Of a DNA stretch of 64,000 nt, positions 8,141 through 16,763 are shown in pieces. Source of the stretch: an uncultured Verrucomicrobia subdivision 3 bacterium (GTDB lineage: Bacteria; Verrucomicrobiota; Verrucomicrobiae; Limisphaerales; UBA11358). Where the stretch lies: contig CAIXPZ010000047.1 in assembly GCA_903921455.1 (NCBI GenBank), positions 1 through 64,000 on the forward strand, given 5' to 3'. The translations under genes and the position numbers were made by a program. The notes beneath the pieces were generated by a model. It was given only the letters and a program-made list of their open reading frames with translations. It did no database searches and was not told the DNA's origin. Position 1 is the first letter of the stretch. Every line of letters starts with the position of its first letter.

Positions 8141-9433
8141 ATGAAAACGAATATTGCTCTCGTGCTGTCTCTCGGCCTCGCGATTGCCGCGCAGGCGCAG
8201 GAGAATTATGCCCCCGCCGTGGAAACCGTCCGGACGACGAACACCTGGTATACCACCAACGTCACGCCGAACCAGACGATCACGGAGGTCGCCAAGCCCA
8301 AAGGCCTGCGCAAGGTCGCCATCATCGTGGAGAACCGCGCGGATGCGAGCTTGAACGACAAGGTTTCCGTCCTGGAAGACCTCGTCACCAGCCGCGTGGC
8401 GGGCAAAGGCTTTGCCGTCATCAGCCGCGACGTGACCGTCAATGCGCTGAAAACTTATTCCAATCTCGGCATTTCGGCGGACACAAAATCCGCCACCACG
8501 GTGAAGGCGACGAGTTCGCCCGACCACGCCACGGCCAAGGTGGAAGTGGGTCAAGCGGATTCCGCCAAGATCGCCGCCACCCCGGAGACGACCAAGCTGG
8601 ACCAGGCCTTGAGCGACAACACTTCGGCACTGCGCCTTGCGCAAAATCTCGGCGCGGATTACATCTTAATCCCCAGCATCACCGGCTACGGCACGGAGAA
8701 AAAATCCTACACCGGCAACGGCATCCAGACCCTGAACGTGACGCATCGCCTGCGCGTGAGCTACAAGATTGTCGAAGCGAACGAGGGCGGCGCGGTGCGC
8801 GGCGGCGCGTTTGTTTCCGAAAACACGACGCGCGACACCGCGAATCTCCAGACGGACAGCACGGACACCTTGAACTCATTGCTCGATGACGCGGCCGAGC
8901 AACTGGCCGACGCCATCACGACGAGCGCCAAGTCGCTGCCCGCGGAAGTCGCCAAGGCTTCGCTGGTGAGCCTGCATGTCGCCTGCACGATGACCGATCC
9001 GCGCCAGCAGCCGATCATGGTTTCGGCGGTGAGTGTATCCGCCGACAATAAGCTGGTGAGCAGCGCACCTGCGCCGGCCCAGCCAATGGATGTGACGGTG
9101 GAACTCGACGGCGTGGCGCTCGGTTCCGCGCCCGGCGATTTCAAGGCGCGGCCGGGCCTGCATAAGATCCGCCTCGCGCGCGAAGGCTTTGACGACTGGG
9201 AGCGCACCATCAATATTTACAACGGTCAAACCCTGCGCGTGGCGCTGCAGATGAGCGCGGACGGCTACGCGAAATGGAAGGACACCACCGGTTTTCTCGC
9301 CAATCTGGACAACACCCGCAAGCTGACCGATGCCGAAGTGAAACAGGTCGAGGGTTTGGCGGAATTTTACAAGAACAGCCATTACCGCGTGGATACGAAG
9401 GAAAACATCCACATCAACAAGAGTCTTTATTGA
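8141..9433 (+). CDS. Secreted CsgG-like protein with C-terminal PEGA-like domain
   Basis: A 430-residue exported protein. The signal peptide covers residues 1-20 (ends AQAQ) and has no lipobox. Residues 60-285 resemble the CsgG/LpoB fold: LRKVAIIVENR..LEDLVTSRVAGKGFAVISR, then a later conserved LAQNLGADYILIPSITGYG block. About 65 residues near the C-terminus (VTVELDGVALGSAPGDFKARPGLHKIRL..) resemble a PEGA domain, a small surface beta-domain that often binds the cell wall or protein partners. It lies 24 bp after the glycine-zipper lipoprotein and 27 bp before a second CsgG-like gene, so co-transcription is likely. CsgG-type proteins either form outer-membrane pores or act as periplasmic adaptors; which applies here cannot be told from sequence. 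Confidence 0.8.
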   Translation: MKTNIALVLSLGLAIAAQAQENYAPAVETVRTTNTWYTTNVTPNQTITEVAKPKGLRKVAIIVENRADASLNDKVSVLEDLVTSRVAGKGFAVISRDVTVNALKTYSNLGISADTKSATTVKATSSPDHATAKVEVGQADSAKIAATPETTKLDQALSDNTSALRLAQNLGADYILIPSITGYGTEKKSYTGNGIQTLNVTHRLRVSYKIVEANEGGAVRGGAFVSENTTRDTANLQTDSTDTLNSLLDDAAEQLADAITTSAKSLPAEVAKASLVSLHVACTMTDPRQQPIMVSAVSVSADNKLVSSAPAPAQPMDVTVELDGVALGSAPGDFKARPGLHKIRLAREGFDDWERTINIYNGQTLRVALQMSADGYAKWKDTTGFLANLDNTRKLTDAEVKQVEGLAEFYKNSHYRVDTKENIHINKSLY

Positions 9434-9460
9434 TTTGTTCCACCTCAACCATTCATCGCC

Positions 9461-10423
9461 ATGAAAAACTCCTTACTGAAAAACATCGCCGCCGTCGCCG
9501 CGCTCGCCCTGCTGCCCGCGCTTGCCGCGGCGCAAGACAAAGCCACGATCGCCATCTCGTCCATCAAACCGACGGCATCGCTGGCCGCCTCGGTCAAAGG
9601 TGGCGCGCAAGTGGACACGGTGACGGGCAATGCCAGCCAGATAAAGGCCGATTCCACCACGCTCAACACGCAGCAGGAGCTTGGCCGCATCATCGAATCG
9701 CTCGACAGCCAGCTCATTGACCGCGTCAACGCGACCCGGAAATTCGATGTGCTAAGCCGCAGCGACATGGCGGACATCATCAAGGAGCAGGATCTGGGCG
9801 CGTCCGGCAACGTGGACGCCAAGACCGCCGCGAAAGCCGGCAAGCTGAGCGGCGCGAAATATCTGCTCGTCTGCACGGTGGATGACTTTCAGGATTACTT
9901 CGAGAAGGCGGTGTTTGAAGGCACGGGCCGCTCGGCGACCAAGCGGGTGTTCCGTTTTTCCATCGTCGGGAAGATTTATGACTCCTCCACCGGCAAGCTG
10001 ATTGAATCGGCGAATTTCCAGACGGGCAACGACGCGTTCAAGCAGATCCAGCAGGAACGGAATTACTCGGTGAACACGGGCCTGTTGAGCGATGAAATGA
10101 TGGTGGCCATCTCGCGCAGCATGGCGGAGAAAATCGCCACGCATGTGGTGGACATCATTTTCCCGGCGAAGGTTTTGATCAAGCGCGACAACACCGTGAC
10201 CATCAATCGCGGCGAAGGCGGCGGTGTGGCGGAAGGCGACACGTTCAATGTGTTCGCGCTCGGCGAAGAATTGAAAGACCCGGACACCGGCGAGGTGCTG
10301 GGGCGCGAAGAGGTCAAGGTCGGCAAGGTCAAGATTTCGCAGGTGAACCCGAAGACCTCGATGGCGACGATTTTGGAAGACACTGGCATAGACAAGGGTG
10401 CCGTGCTTCGCAAAGCGCAATAA
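9461..10423 (+). CDS. CsgG-family exported protein
   Basis: A 320-residue exported protein with signal peptide 1-24 (ends LAAA). The central domain (about 65-220) has the CsgG/LpoB pattern: IIESLDSQLIDRVNATRKFDVLSRSD, AKLSGAKYLLVCTVDDF and FSIVGKIYDSSTGKLIES. The final 85 residues form a small beta-rich domain (PAKVLIKRDNTVTINRG..VGKVKISQVNPKTSMATIL) like the C-terminal module seen in FlgT-like and CsgG-related proteins. It has no lipidation cysteine. It is the second CsgG-like member of the operon and has a non-homologous tail compared with the first, so the two are not a simple duplication. Its role as an outer-membrane or periplasmic envelope component is inferred. Confidence 0.8.
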   Translation: MKNSLLKNIAAVAALALLPALAAAQDKATIAISSIKPTASLAASVKGGAQVDTVTGNASQIKADSTTLNTQQELGRIIESLDSQLIDRVNATRKFDVLSRSDMADIIKEQDLGASGNVDAKTAAKAGKLSGAKYLLVCTVDDFQDYFEKAVFEGTGRSATKRVFRFSIVGKIYDSSTGKLIESANFQTGNDAFKQIQQERNYSVNTGLLSDEMMVAISRSMAEKIATHVVDIIFPAKVLIKRDNTVTINRGEGGGVAEGDTFNVFALGEELKDPDTGEVLGREEVKVGKVKISQVNPKTSMATILEDTGIDKGAVLRKAQ

Positions 10424-10456
10424 ACCAACCAAACCAACCAATCAGGAGGAAATGTG

Positions 10457-11941
10457 ATGATCACAGGGAAGTCCATTGTCAAAAACATCGTGAAATTTGT
10501 CCTGCCCGCAGCGGCGGCGGCACTGGTCAGCACCGGCTGCCAGACTTACGAAAAACAAAATCGGGTCATTGATTACTGGCATCAGGGCAACCTGACGAAT
10601 GCCGTCGCCGAGGCCACCAAGCAGGCGGACGACAATGCGAACAACAAGGACGCCATCATCTGGCGCCTGGAAGAGGGCACCACATTGCGCGCATCCGGCA
10701 AATACGAGGAGAGCAATCAGGCATTCGACCAGGCGCAGACGAAGATCGATGATTACCAGCAGAAGGCCAAAGTGCGCGTCGGGCAGGAAGCCGGGGCGCT
10801 GCTTTCCAATCAGGCCAATCTGGATTACGAAGGCCGCTCCTACGACGGCATCATGCTGAACACTTACCGGGCGCTGAATTATCTCGCGCTCGGCCAGCCT
10901 GACAAGGCCCGCCCGGAAATCATCCGCGCCTATCAGCGTCAGCAAGACGCCGTTGAAGACAACAAGCGCCGCATCGAAAAGACCCAGGAAGAAGCCGACA
11001 AGGACAAGGAAAAAGCCAAGATGGACAAGGCGCAGGCGGATCCGAAATTCCAAGCCTCGCTGCAAAGCTCGATGACGAACATTGAAAACATCAAGGTCTA
11101 TGCCGACTATGTAAATCCGTTCACCGTTTATCTCGACGGCTTGTATTTCATGGTCAACGCGGCGGACGCCTCGGATTTGGAGCGCGCCCACAAGTCGCTG
11201 GAACGCGCGGCCAGCTTTGTGCCCGACAACGAGTATGTGAAACAGGACCTGGCCACGGCGAATGACCTCATGACCGCCAAGCCGCTGGTGCCGACAACCT
11301 ACGTCATTTTTGAAACCGGTTGCGCACCGGTGCGCGATCAGATTCGCATCGATATTCCCATCATCATCTCGAAAGTTTCCTACATCGGCGCGGCATTCCC
11401 GACCATCAAGCCGCATGGAAACTTTCAACCGGTGCTGACCATCGCCGCGAACGGCACCAATTACAACACGCAGGTCATTTGCAGCATGGACAGCATTGTG
11501 ACCCTCGATTACAAAAACGAGCTGCCCATTGTCATCACCAAGACCATCGCGGCCACGATCACCAAAGCGGTCGCCGCCTACGCCATCAATCAGGCCGCCA
11601 GCCAGCAGAGCAGCATCTTCGGGCTGGTCGCGCAGGTCAGCACGGCCATTTATCAGGGCGCGGTGAACATCGCCGACACGCGCACCTGGACGACGCTACC
11701 GAAGGAATTCCAGATCTGCCGATTTCCCACACCAGCGGACGGCAAGCTGGAATTAGCCACGCCGAACGGAATCAAATTGCCGGTCACGCTGGACGGCATG
11801 GCCGGCGGGACAAAAATTGATTTGACCTCGACGAACAGCGTGCAAGCATCTTTGAACACTGGCAGTCTGGTGAATGTCGTTTATGTGAAGTCCATCACGG
11901 CGGGAACGCCGCTGCTGGTCAGTCAATTCAAACTAAAATGA
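10457..11941 (+). CDS. COG3014-like TPR outer-membrane lipoprotein
   Basis: A 494-residue predicted lipoprotein with lipobox LVSTGC (C28). Residues 40-140 are helical and TPR-like (YWHQGNLTNAVAEATKQAD, GTTLRASGKYEESNQAFDQA). A charged coiled segment follows at about 170-200 (EKTQEEADKDKEKAKMDKA). The C-terminal half is beta-rich and contains AAYAINQAASQ. The arrangement matches the uncharacterised COG3014 family, which is usually encoded beside YcfL and LpoB. A strong AGGAGGA site at 10444-10450 fixes the ATG at 10457 (6-nt spacing) over a GTG at 10454. Its TGA overlaps the ATG of ycfL by four bases, so translation is probably coupled. Confidence 0.85.
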   Translation: MITGKSIVKNIVKFVLPAAAAALVSTGCQTYEKQNRVIDYWHQGNLTNAVAEATKQADDNANNKDAIIWRLEEGTTLRASGKYEESNQAFDQAQTKIDDYQQKAKVRVGQEAGALLSNQANLDYEGRSYDGIMLNTYRALNYLALGQPDKARPEIIRAYQRQQDAVEDNKRRIEKTQEEADKDKEKAKMDKAQADPKFQASLQSSMTNIENIKVYADYVNPFTVYLDGLYFMVNAADASDLERAHKSLERAASFVPDNEYVKQDLATANDLMTAKPLVPTTYVIFETGCAPVRDQIRIDIPIIISKVSYIGAAFPTIKPHGNFQPVLTIAANGTNYNTQVICSMDSIVTLDYKNELPIVITKTIAATITKAVAAYAINQAASQQSSIFGLVAQVSTAIYQGAVNIADTRTWTTLPKEFQICRFPTPADGKLELATPNGIKLPVTLDGMAGGTKIDLTSTNSVQASLNTGSLVNVVYVKSITAGTPLLVSQFKLK

Positions 11942-12351
11942 AAACCAAAATCGTAGCTTTTTGTGCCGTCGCCCTCGCGGTGGCGGGTTGCCACAACCCG
12001 ATGAACTCGGTCGAAAACGCGCAGAAGGAAGGTCAACGCAACATGATCTCCGACCAGCGCGTCGTTTCCGACACGGGCCTGAACAGCAGCGTCTCGGTGG
12101 TCGGGGTCAACACGACCATGACTCCGGGCGGTTTCCTCAAGGTGCAGGTGGAGTTGCTCAACCGGAAGAAGTCGTCCCATAATTTTAACTACCGCTTTGA
12201 GTGGTTCGACCAGAACGGCATGCAGATCAACAATTCCTCCACGGCGGTCATCGCCGAGGAAATTGACGGTCGGGAAAGCAAGTTCATCAGCGCCATCGCC
12301 CCCCTACAGACCGCCAAGGATTTCCGTTTGAAACTGATTGAAGCCCAATAA
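11938..12351 (+). CDS. ycfL: YcfL-like lipoprotein (DUF1425)
   Basis: A 137-residue lipoprotein with lipobox AVAGC (C18) followed by a compact beta-sandwich of about 95 residues. Conserved family features are FLKVQVELLNR, YRFEWFDQNGMQI and the closing KDFRLKLIEAQ. In enterobacteria ycfL lies directly beside lpoB, and the same order is kept here. Its exact function is unknown; an accessory role in outer-membrane control of cell-wall synthesis is inferred from context. The start overlaps the preceding stop (ATGA). Confidence 0.85.
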   Translation: MKTKIVAFCAVALAVAGCHNPMNSVENAQKEGQRNMISDQRVVSDTGLNSSVSVVGVNTTMTPGGFLKVQVELLNRKKSSHNFNYRFEWFDQNGMQINNSSTAVIAEEIDGRESKFISAIAPLQTAKDFRLKLIEAQ

Positions 12352-12375
12352 AAACATCGCCAACCAGAAAATAAT

Positions 12376-12966
12376 ATGAAAAACAAAATACTCATCCCCC
12401 TCATCGCCGCGAGCGCCGCATTCATCAGCGGCTGCGCCACCGACGCGCATTACGTAGATACTGGCGGTCGCCAAAGCGTTGTCAGCATCGGCCAGATTAA
12501 CATTCAAGACTATATTCAGGCGGCCAATGCAGCCACCTCTGACCTGCTGGCCTCCGGCGTGCTCGACCGCGTGAAAACCCCACCCGCCATCCTCGCCATG
12601 AGCCGTATTGTAAACAACACCGGCCAGCAGATCGACACCGACCTGCTCACGAAGAAAATCCGCGTTGCCCTGCTTCAAAGCGGCAAGGCGGTCACCACCA
12701 CGACCTTTGGCCTTGGTGGCACGGCGGAGGATCCGCTCGCCAAAGGCATGCAGCAGGAACAGCAGTTCATGAATGACCAGAAGACCACCCGCACGGCGGA
12801 TTTCAGCCTGTCGGGAAAGATCATTCAACTCGCGGTCAAAGCCGGCAACACCCGCCAATCCACTTACAGCTTCCAACTGTCGCTGACCGACACGCAGGGT
12901 CTGGCCGTCTGGGAAGGTGAAAAAGAAATCACCAAGCAAGGCACCCAGTCCGGCGTCGGCTTCTGA
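12376..12966 (+). CDS. lpoB: LpoB-like penicillin-binding protein activator
   Basis: A 196-residue outer-membrane lipoprotein with lipobox FISGC (C20). The LpoB domain follows: GRQSVVSIGQINIQDYIQAA, then ILAMSRIVNNTGQQIDTDLLTKKIRVALLQSGK, and a C-terminal FQLSLTDTQGLAVWEGEKEI ending in a GVGF tail. In E. coli LpoB reaches through the peptidoglycan and stimulates the synthase PBP1b. The linker between lipid anchor and domain is shorter than in E. coli, as in many non-enteric members. It is the last gene of the operon; a strong terminator begins 17 bp after its stop. The PBP partner is not in the window. Confidence 0.88.
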   Translation: MKNKILIPLIAASAAFISGCATDAHYVDTGGRQSVVSIGQINIQDYIQAANAATSDLLASGVLDRVKTPPAILAMSRIVNNTGQQIDTDLLTKKIRVALLQSGKAVTTTTFGLGGTAEDPLAKGMQQEQQFMNDQKTTRTADFSLSGKIIQLAVKAGNTRQSTYSFQLSLTDTQGLAVWEGEKEITKQGTQSGVGF

Positions 12967-12982
12967 TCCGATTTATTTCACG

Positions 12983-13016
12983 ACGCCGGTGGAAATTCCA
13001 CCGGCGTTTTTTCTTT
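12983..13016 (+). terminator. Rho-independent terminator after lpoB
   Basis: A perfect 11-bp stem (acgccggtgga at 12983-12993 with tccaccggcgt at 12997-13007), a 3-nt loop (aat) and a T-rich tract running to 13016. It ends the six-gene envelope operon and separates it from tRNA-Leu. Confidence 0.92.
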
Positions 13017-13054
13017 TCCTGAAGCGATTCCCTGATATATTTTCCGCCTTGGTA

Positions 13055-13141
13055 GCCGATGTGGCGGAATTGGCAGACGCGCTAGACTCAAAATCTGGTA
13101 TCCGAAAGGGTGTGTGGGTTCGACCCCCTCCGTCGGCACCA
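13055..13141 (+). tRNA. tRNA-Leu (anticodon CAA)
   Basis: An 87-nt class II tRNA. The acceptor arm GCCGATG (13055-13061) pairs with CGTCGGC (13131-13137), followed by discriminator A and an encoded CCA ending at 13141. The anticodon stem CTAGA/TCTGG encloses loop CTCAAAA, giving anticodon CAA, which reads the UUG leucine codon. The long variable arm (GGTATCCGAAAGGGTGT) and the T-loop GGTTCGACC are as expected for tRNA-Leu. Confidence 0.96.
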
Positions 13142-13201
13142 ACTTTTACCCATGCAAAGCAAGGGCAAAAGTTTCCGCCCTGCAAGCAAAGCGAAGGCGG
13201 A
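13142..13201 (+). other. Two inverted repeats just after tRNA-Leu
   Basis: acttttaccc (13142-13151) can pair with gggcaaaagt (13163-13172), and tccgcc (13174-13179) with ggcgga (13196-13201). Neither is followed by a T-tract, so they may aid 3' processing of the tRNA or weak termination before holB. Function is uncertain. Confidence 0.35.
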
Positions 13202-13226
13202 TATTCAGTAACACGCCAATTATTCC

Positions 13227-14252
13227 ATGGCCTTCACAAAATTTTCCGAGAAATCCCAAGGCGTTCAACTTTTGCAGCGCTCCCTCGCCCGCGGCCGGCT
13301 GGGACACGCCTATCTGTTCACCGGCCACCAACTTGAGGAGCTTGAAACCTTGGCGCGCACCTTGGCCAAAACGCTGAACTGCCAAAATCCCACCAAAACC
13401 TCCGGCATTGCCACCGACTGTTGCGACGAATGTCCGAACTGCAAGAAAATCGAGAACGAAAACCACGCCGACCTCCATTGGGCGCGCCCGGAATCCAAAT
13501 CCCGCATTATTTCCGTGGACCAAACCCGCGAACTTACGCGTGAAATCCAGCTCAAGCCCACCGAAGCGGGCTATAAAATTGCCATCATCGCCGGGGCTGA
13601 CCGGCTCAACGCCCAAGCCGCCAATGCCTTTCTAAAGACCCTCGAGGAGCCACCGGCCAAATCCATTTTGATCCTGCTCTCCACCGAGCCATCGCGAATT
13701 CTGGAAACCATTTTGTCCCGCTGCCTGCGCCTAAATTTTTCCGCCGAAACCGCGCGCACGCTTTCCGCCGAACAGTCCATCTGGCTGCAACAATTCAGTT
13801 CCGCCGCCGCCGGCGAGCAAAAAAGTCTCTTTGGCCGCTATCGCCTGCTCGACGCCTTGTTGCAATATCTTAACACCCTCCGGGTCCGCGTCGATGAAAC
13901 GTTGTCAGCCCGCTCGCCACTGGAGAAATATACCGACGCAGAAAAAGATTTGCGCGAAAAATGGGAGGAGGAATTGAAGGCCGGAATCGAATCTGAATAC
14001 CGCCGGCAGCGCGCGGAGGTTTTACTACTCCTGCAATGGTGGCTGCGCGATGTCTGGCTTTTCACCCTGACCGCGGGCGAAGAATTGTTGCACCTCCCAC
14101 AGATCGCCGGCGCCGATGAAGTCGCCAAACGCATCAGTCCGCGCCAGGCCCAGGATAATTTAACCGTGATCGAACAAACCCAGCGGCTGCTTCATACCAA
14201 CGTGCAGGAAGCGCTCGCCCTCGAGGTTGGCCTGCTCAAATTGCAACTCTGA
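13227..14252 (+). CDS. holB: DNA polymerase III subunit delta'
   Basis: A 341-residue clamp-loader subunit that helps place the sliding clamp on primed DNA. The AAA+ core is evident: GHAYLFTG at residues 26-33, a cysteine-rich zinc module (C65, C66, C69, C72 in DCCDECPNCKKI), IIAGADRLNAQAANAFLKTLEEPP (the Walker B-like/sensor region) and ILETILSRCLRL, which carries the SRC motif. The position of the P-loop reads GHQLEELE, with no GKT/GKS, so ATP binding is probably lost. This is the known state of delta' in E. coli. The ATG at 13227 has no Shine-Dalgarno site. It lies 9 bp before the O-antigen-ligase gene. Confidence 0.92.
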   Translation: MAFTKFSEKSQGVQLLQRSLARGRLGHAYLFTGHQLEELETLARTLAKTLNCQNPTKTSGIATDCCDECPNCKKIENENHADLHWARPESKSRIISVDQTRELTREIQLKPTEAGYKIAIIAGADRLNAQAANAFLKTLEEPPAKSILILLSTEPSRILETILSRCLRLNFSAETARTLSAEQSIWLQQFSSAAAGEQKSLFGRYRLLDALLQYLNTLRVRVDETLSARSPLEKYTDAEKDLREKWEEELKAGIESEYRRQRAEVLLLLQWWLRDVWLFTLTAGEELLHLPQIAGADEVAKRISPRQAQDNLTVIEQTQRLLHTNVQEALALEVGLLKLQL

Positions 14253-14261
14253 CGCAATTAA

Positions 14262-15620
14262 ATGAAAAAACTCTCCGCGACGAAACTCTTCACGCTCGCG
14301 TTCGGACTTTTTCTCGGCCTCTGCGTTTGGAAATTCGGCAATCCAGTCATCCTCGACCACAAAATTCTTTCGCCCGCCACGCTACCGGAATTCCTTAACG
14401 ATCCCTGGCCAATTCATTGGGCCAACTGGATTTTACTGCTGTTAGCGGGTTTGGGCGCACTGTTCGTTTTTCAGACAAAAATTACTTGGACACAAACAAA
14501 GTGGCTGTCGCTGCTGCCGCTGATATGGCTCGGGTGGCAATTTGTGTCCGCTACCCACTCGGTGGATGCGGATTTAACCCGCGCCACGCTCTGGCAATTT
14601 GCCGGTTGCGTGACCTGTTATTTTCTCGGCGCGCTATTTTTTGCCCGCAACTATCTGTGGCGCTGGCTGCTTCCCGGATTGCTCACGGCGTTCATTTTTT
14701 GCCTCATGCGCGGTATTGACCAGCGCGTTTTTGAGTTTCCACAAAATCATCAGATGCTCGTGGAAGGCGAACGCACAGGCTGGACGAATTTCCCGCCTGA
14801 ACTCATCGCGCAAATGAAATCCGACGGCATTATCATCACCACCAACAACCAAGACGCGGCAAATCCGGTCATTCTCGAAAAATTCAAAAAAGGACGGGTT
14901 GCCGGCACGCTCGTCTATCCAAACGCACTAGCCGGACTCATTCTTTTGCTCTGGCCGCTATCGCTGGCACTGGCATTCGGCGCGACCAAAAGCCTGAAGC
15001 CGTTGGTTCGGTTTGCCGCGATTGGGCTGACTTTTTTTCTTGGCGGCGCGGCTTTTTTTTGGAGCGGCTCAAAGCTTGGCTGGCTCATTGGCCTTGGCAT
15101 AACCGGCCTTTTTTTATTACGACGAGAGTGGCCGCGAAAATTCAAGTTGGGATTGATTGCCTTCGTGGTGATCACCGGGCTCAGTGTTTTTGTCGTTCGC
15201 TTTCACAGTTACTTTGCCGCCGGGGCCACGAGCATTGGTGCGCGGTTCGACTACTGGCGAGCGGCGGTCCAAATCACAGCGGATAATCCAGTTTATGGCA
15301 CAGGACCGGGAACCTTCCAACGCCCTTATGCCCGCCTAAAATCGCCCGAAGCCGAAATGGCAAGGCTAACGCACAATGACTATCTGGAACACTTTTCAGA
15401 TTCCGGTCTCGCTGGCGGACTGGCTTATGTGGCATGGATTTTCCTGGCGCTGATGACAACGGGAAATAAAATCTGGCACCGCAGCGATACCATCAAATTC
15501 GCCGTCTTTTCCGGACTTCTGGGCTGGTATGCGCAAGGTATCGGAGAATTTGGGATATTCATTCCCGCTTTAGCCTGGCCAGCTTTTACGTTATTGGGCT
15601 GCCTGATAGGGGAAGAATAA
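14262..15620 (+). CDS. O-antigen ligase / Wzy_C family membrane protein
   Basis: A 452-residue inner-membrane protein with about ten to twelve hydrophobic segments. A large periplasmic loop near residues 150-205 separates two membrane blocks. The family signature lies in the second half: RFDYWRAAVQITADNPVYGTGPGTF followed by LTHNDYLEHFSDSGLAGGLAYV, where the conserved R and H residues of the O-antigen ligase/polymerase family sit. Members join or polymerise lipid-linked glycans at the outer face of the inner membrane. Whether it is the LPS ligase WaaL, a Wzy polymerase or a ligase for protein glycosylation cannot be decided. No other surface-polysaccharide genes are nearby. Confidence 0.82.
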   Translation: MKKLSATKLFTLAFGLFLGLCVWKFGNPVILDHKILSPATLPEFLNDPWPIHWANWILLLLAGLGALFVFQTKITWTQTKWLSLLPLIWLGWQFVSATHSVDADLTRATLWQFAGCVTCYFLGALFFARNYLWRWLLPGLLTAFIFCLMRGIDQRVFEFPQNHQMLVEGERTGWTNFPPELIAQMKSDGIIITTNNQDAANPVILEKFKKGRVAGTLVYPNALAGLILLLWPLSLALAFGATKSLKPLVRFAAIGLTFFLGGAAFFWSGSKLGWLIGLGITGLFLLRREWPRKFKLGLIAFVVITGLSVFVVRFHSYFAAGATSIGARFDYWRAAVQITADNPVYGTGPGTFQRPYARLKSPEAEMARLTHNDYLEHFSDSGLAGGLAYVAWIFLALMTTGNKIWHRSDTIKFAVFSGLLGWYAQGIGEFGIFIPALAWPAFTLLGCLIGEE

Positions 15621-15661
15621 TTGAATTCGACAATGAAAACTCAGATTGCTAGGTTATGCCA

Positions 15662-16108
15662 ATGAAAGTTTTGTTTCTTAACGGCCCAAATTTGAATTTG
15701 TTAGGAACGCGCGAGCCGGAAATTTATGGTCGGCTGACTTTGGGCGACATTGAGGCTCAAGTTCGATCACGTGCCGCGGATCTGAAGGTCGAGGTGGATT
15801 TTCGACAGTCAAATCAGGAAGGCGAACTCGTCGGCTGGATACAAGAAGCCAAGGGCAAATTTCAGTTTATTGTTATCAATGCGGCTGCTTATACGCATAC
15901 AAGCGTCGCCCTACGCGATGCCATTTCGGCTGTGGGGGTGCCAACGATAGAAATTCATCTTTCCAATGTTCATGCGAGGGAGGAATTTCGCCACAAGTCG
16001 CTAATTGCACCGGTTTGCCTAGGACAAATCTGTGGATTTGGCTCAAAATCATATATTTTGGGCATTGAAGCAGCCGTTTACGTTACCGATTCAAAATCTG
16101 AAGTCTAA
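15662..16108 (+). CDS. aroQ: 3-dehydroquinate dehydratase, type II
   Basis: A 148-residue enzyme that removes water from 3-dehydroquinate to give 3-dehydroshikimate in the shikimate pathway; members form dodecamers. All key motifs are present: [17 protein letters not shown] with the catalytic tyrosine Y22, [15 protein letters not shown], the substrate-binding [15 protein letters not shown], and [17 protein letters not shown] with the catalytic histidine. I chose the ATG at 15662 because AGG at 15651-15653 lies 8 nt upstream and the family starts at MKVL. An ATG two codons earlier is too close to that site. It is followed by a 160-bp gap with a promoter candidate for accB. Confidence 0.95.
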   Translation: MKVLFLNGPNLNLLGTREPEIYGRLTLGDIEAQVRSRAADLKVEVDFRQSNQEGELVGWIQEAKGKFQFIVINAAAYTHTSVALRDAISAVGVPTIEIHLSNVHAREEFRHKSLIAPVCLGQICGFGSKSYILGIEAAVYVTDSKSEV

Positions 16109-16148
16109 ATTCACTTTTTAGTAGTCAATAACTTTTGGGAAATATAGC

Positions 16149-16177
16149 TTGACGTTTTGCCTATCGAAAAATAAACT
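16149..16177 (+). promoter_or_regulatory. Predicted sigma70-type promoter for accB-accC
   Basis: TTGACG at 16149-16154 and TAAACT at 16172-16177 are separated by exactly 17 bp. The -35 matches the consensus in five of six positions and the -10 in four of six. It lies about 90 bp upstream of the accB start, in an AT-rich gap. Confidence 0.55.
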
Positions 16178-16203
16178 CCTACGAGTAGCTCAGTTTCATC
16201 ACC

Positions 16204-16223
16204 AGAGTTAACATTTTAACTCT
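16204..16223. promoter_or_regulatory. Perfect inverted repeat in the accB leader
   Basis: agagttaa (16204-16211) and ttaactct (16216-16223) are exact reverse complements around a 4-bp centre. The repeat lies about 27 bp downstream of the predicted -10, inside the transcribed leader and 45 bp before accB. It could be an operator for a dimeric repressor or an RNA hairpin controlling accB. It does not match the FapR box known from Firmicutes. Confidence 0.45.
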
Positions 16224-16268
16224 AATTTTAGTGATAAATTCCGTTTTTAACTTTAACGAAAACAAAAC

Positions 16269-16742
16269 GTGGAACTCAAAGATATTAAGGCCATCATTGA
16301 CTTGATGAAGAAAAACTCCATCACGGAGTTTGAACTTGAAGAGAAAGACTCAAAACTCCGCCTAAAGCGGGGATTAAGCAGCATTCCAGCGACAGCGCTA
16401 GGCGATGAATCGGGGCAGTTAATACCCACACCTGTTGCGACGTTTGCGCTACCTACTTCTGTAACAACAACGCCAACCGTTGCTCCTTCGGTTAATACCG
16501 GGGAAATTGACATAAAGTCACCAATGATTGGAACTTTTTATCGTTCACCTTCTCCTGAATCGGCTTCATATGTTGAAGTCGGGACAGAAGTCAGTCCCGA
16601 AACGGTGGTTTGCATCATTGAAGCGATGAAAGTGATGAATGAGATTAAATCTGAAGTTAAAGGGGTCATCACACAAATTCTCGTTGAAAATGGTAAGCCG
16701 GTTGAGTTCGGCCAGCCAATGTTCAAAGTTCGTCCGTCCTAA
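16269..16742 (+). CDS. accB: Biotin carboxyl carrier protein of acetyl-CoA carboxylase
   Basis: A 157-residue carrier that holds the biotin on which AccC places a carboxyl group, for transfer to acetyl-CoA in the first step of fatty acid synthesis. The N-terminal helix ([28 protein letters not shown] as read in two parts, residues 1-14 and 15-28) is typical. A Pro/Thr-rich linker spans about residues 50-78. The biotinyl domain occupies 80-156, with the biotin lysine K121 in EAMKVMNE. The start is GTG at 16269 and no clear Shine-Dalgarno site precedes it. It is followed by accC after 21 bp, the usual pairing. Confidence 0.95.
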   Translation: MELKDIKAIIDLMKKNSITEFELEEKDSKLRLKRGLSSIPATALGDESGQLIPTPVATFALPTSVTTTPTVAPSVNTGEIDIKSPMIGTFYRSPSPESASYVEVGTEVSPETVVCIIEAMKVMNEIKSEVKGVITQILVENGKPVEFGQPMFKVRPS

Positions 16743-16763
16743 AGTTTTTTTAACGCATCAATC

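Noticed and set aside
13227..14252. Defective clamp loader because the P-loop is missing
   Set aside because: Loss of a functional ATP site is normal for the delta' subunit.
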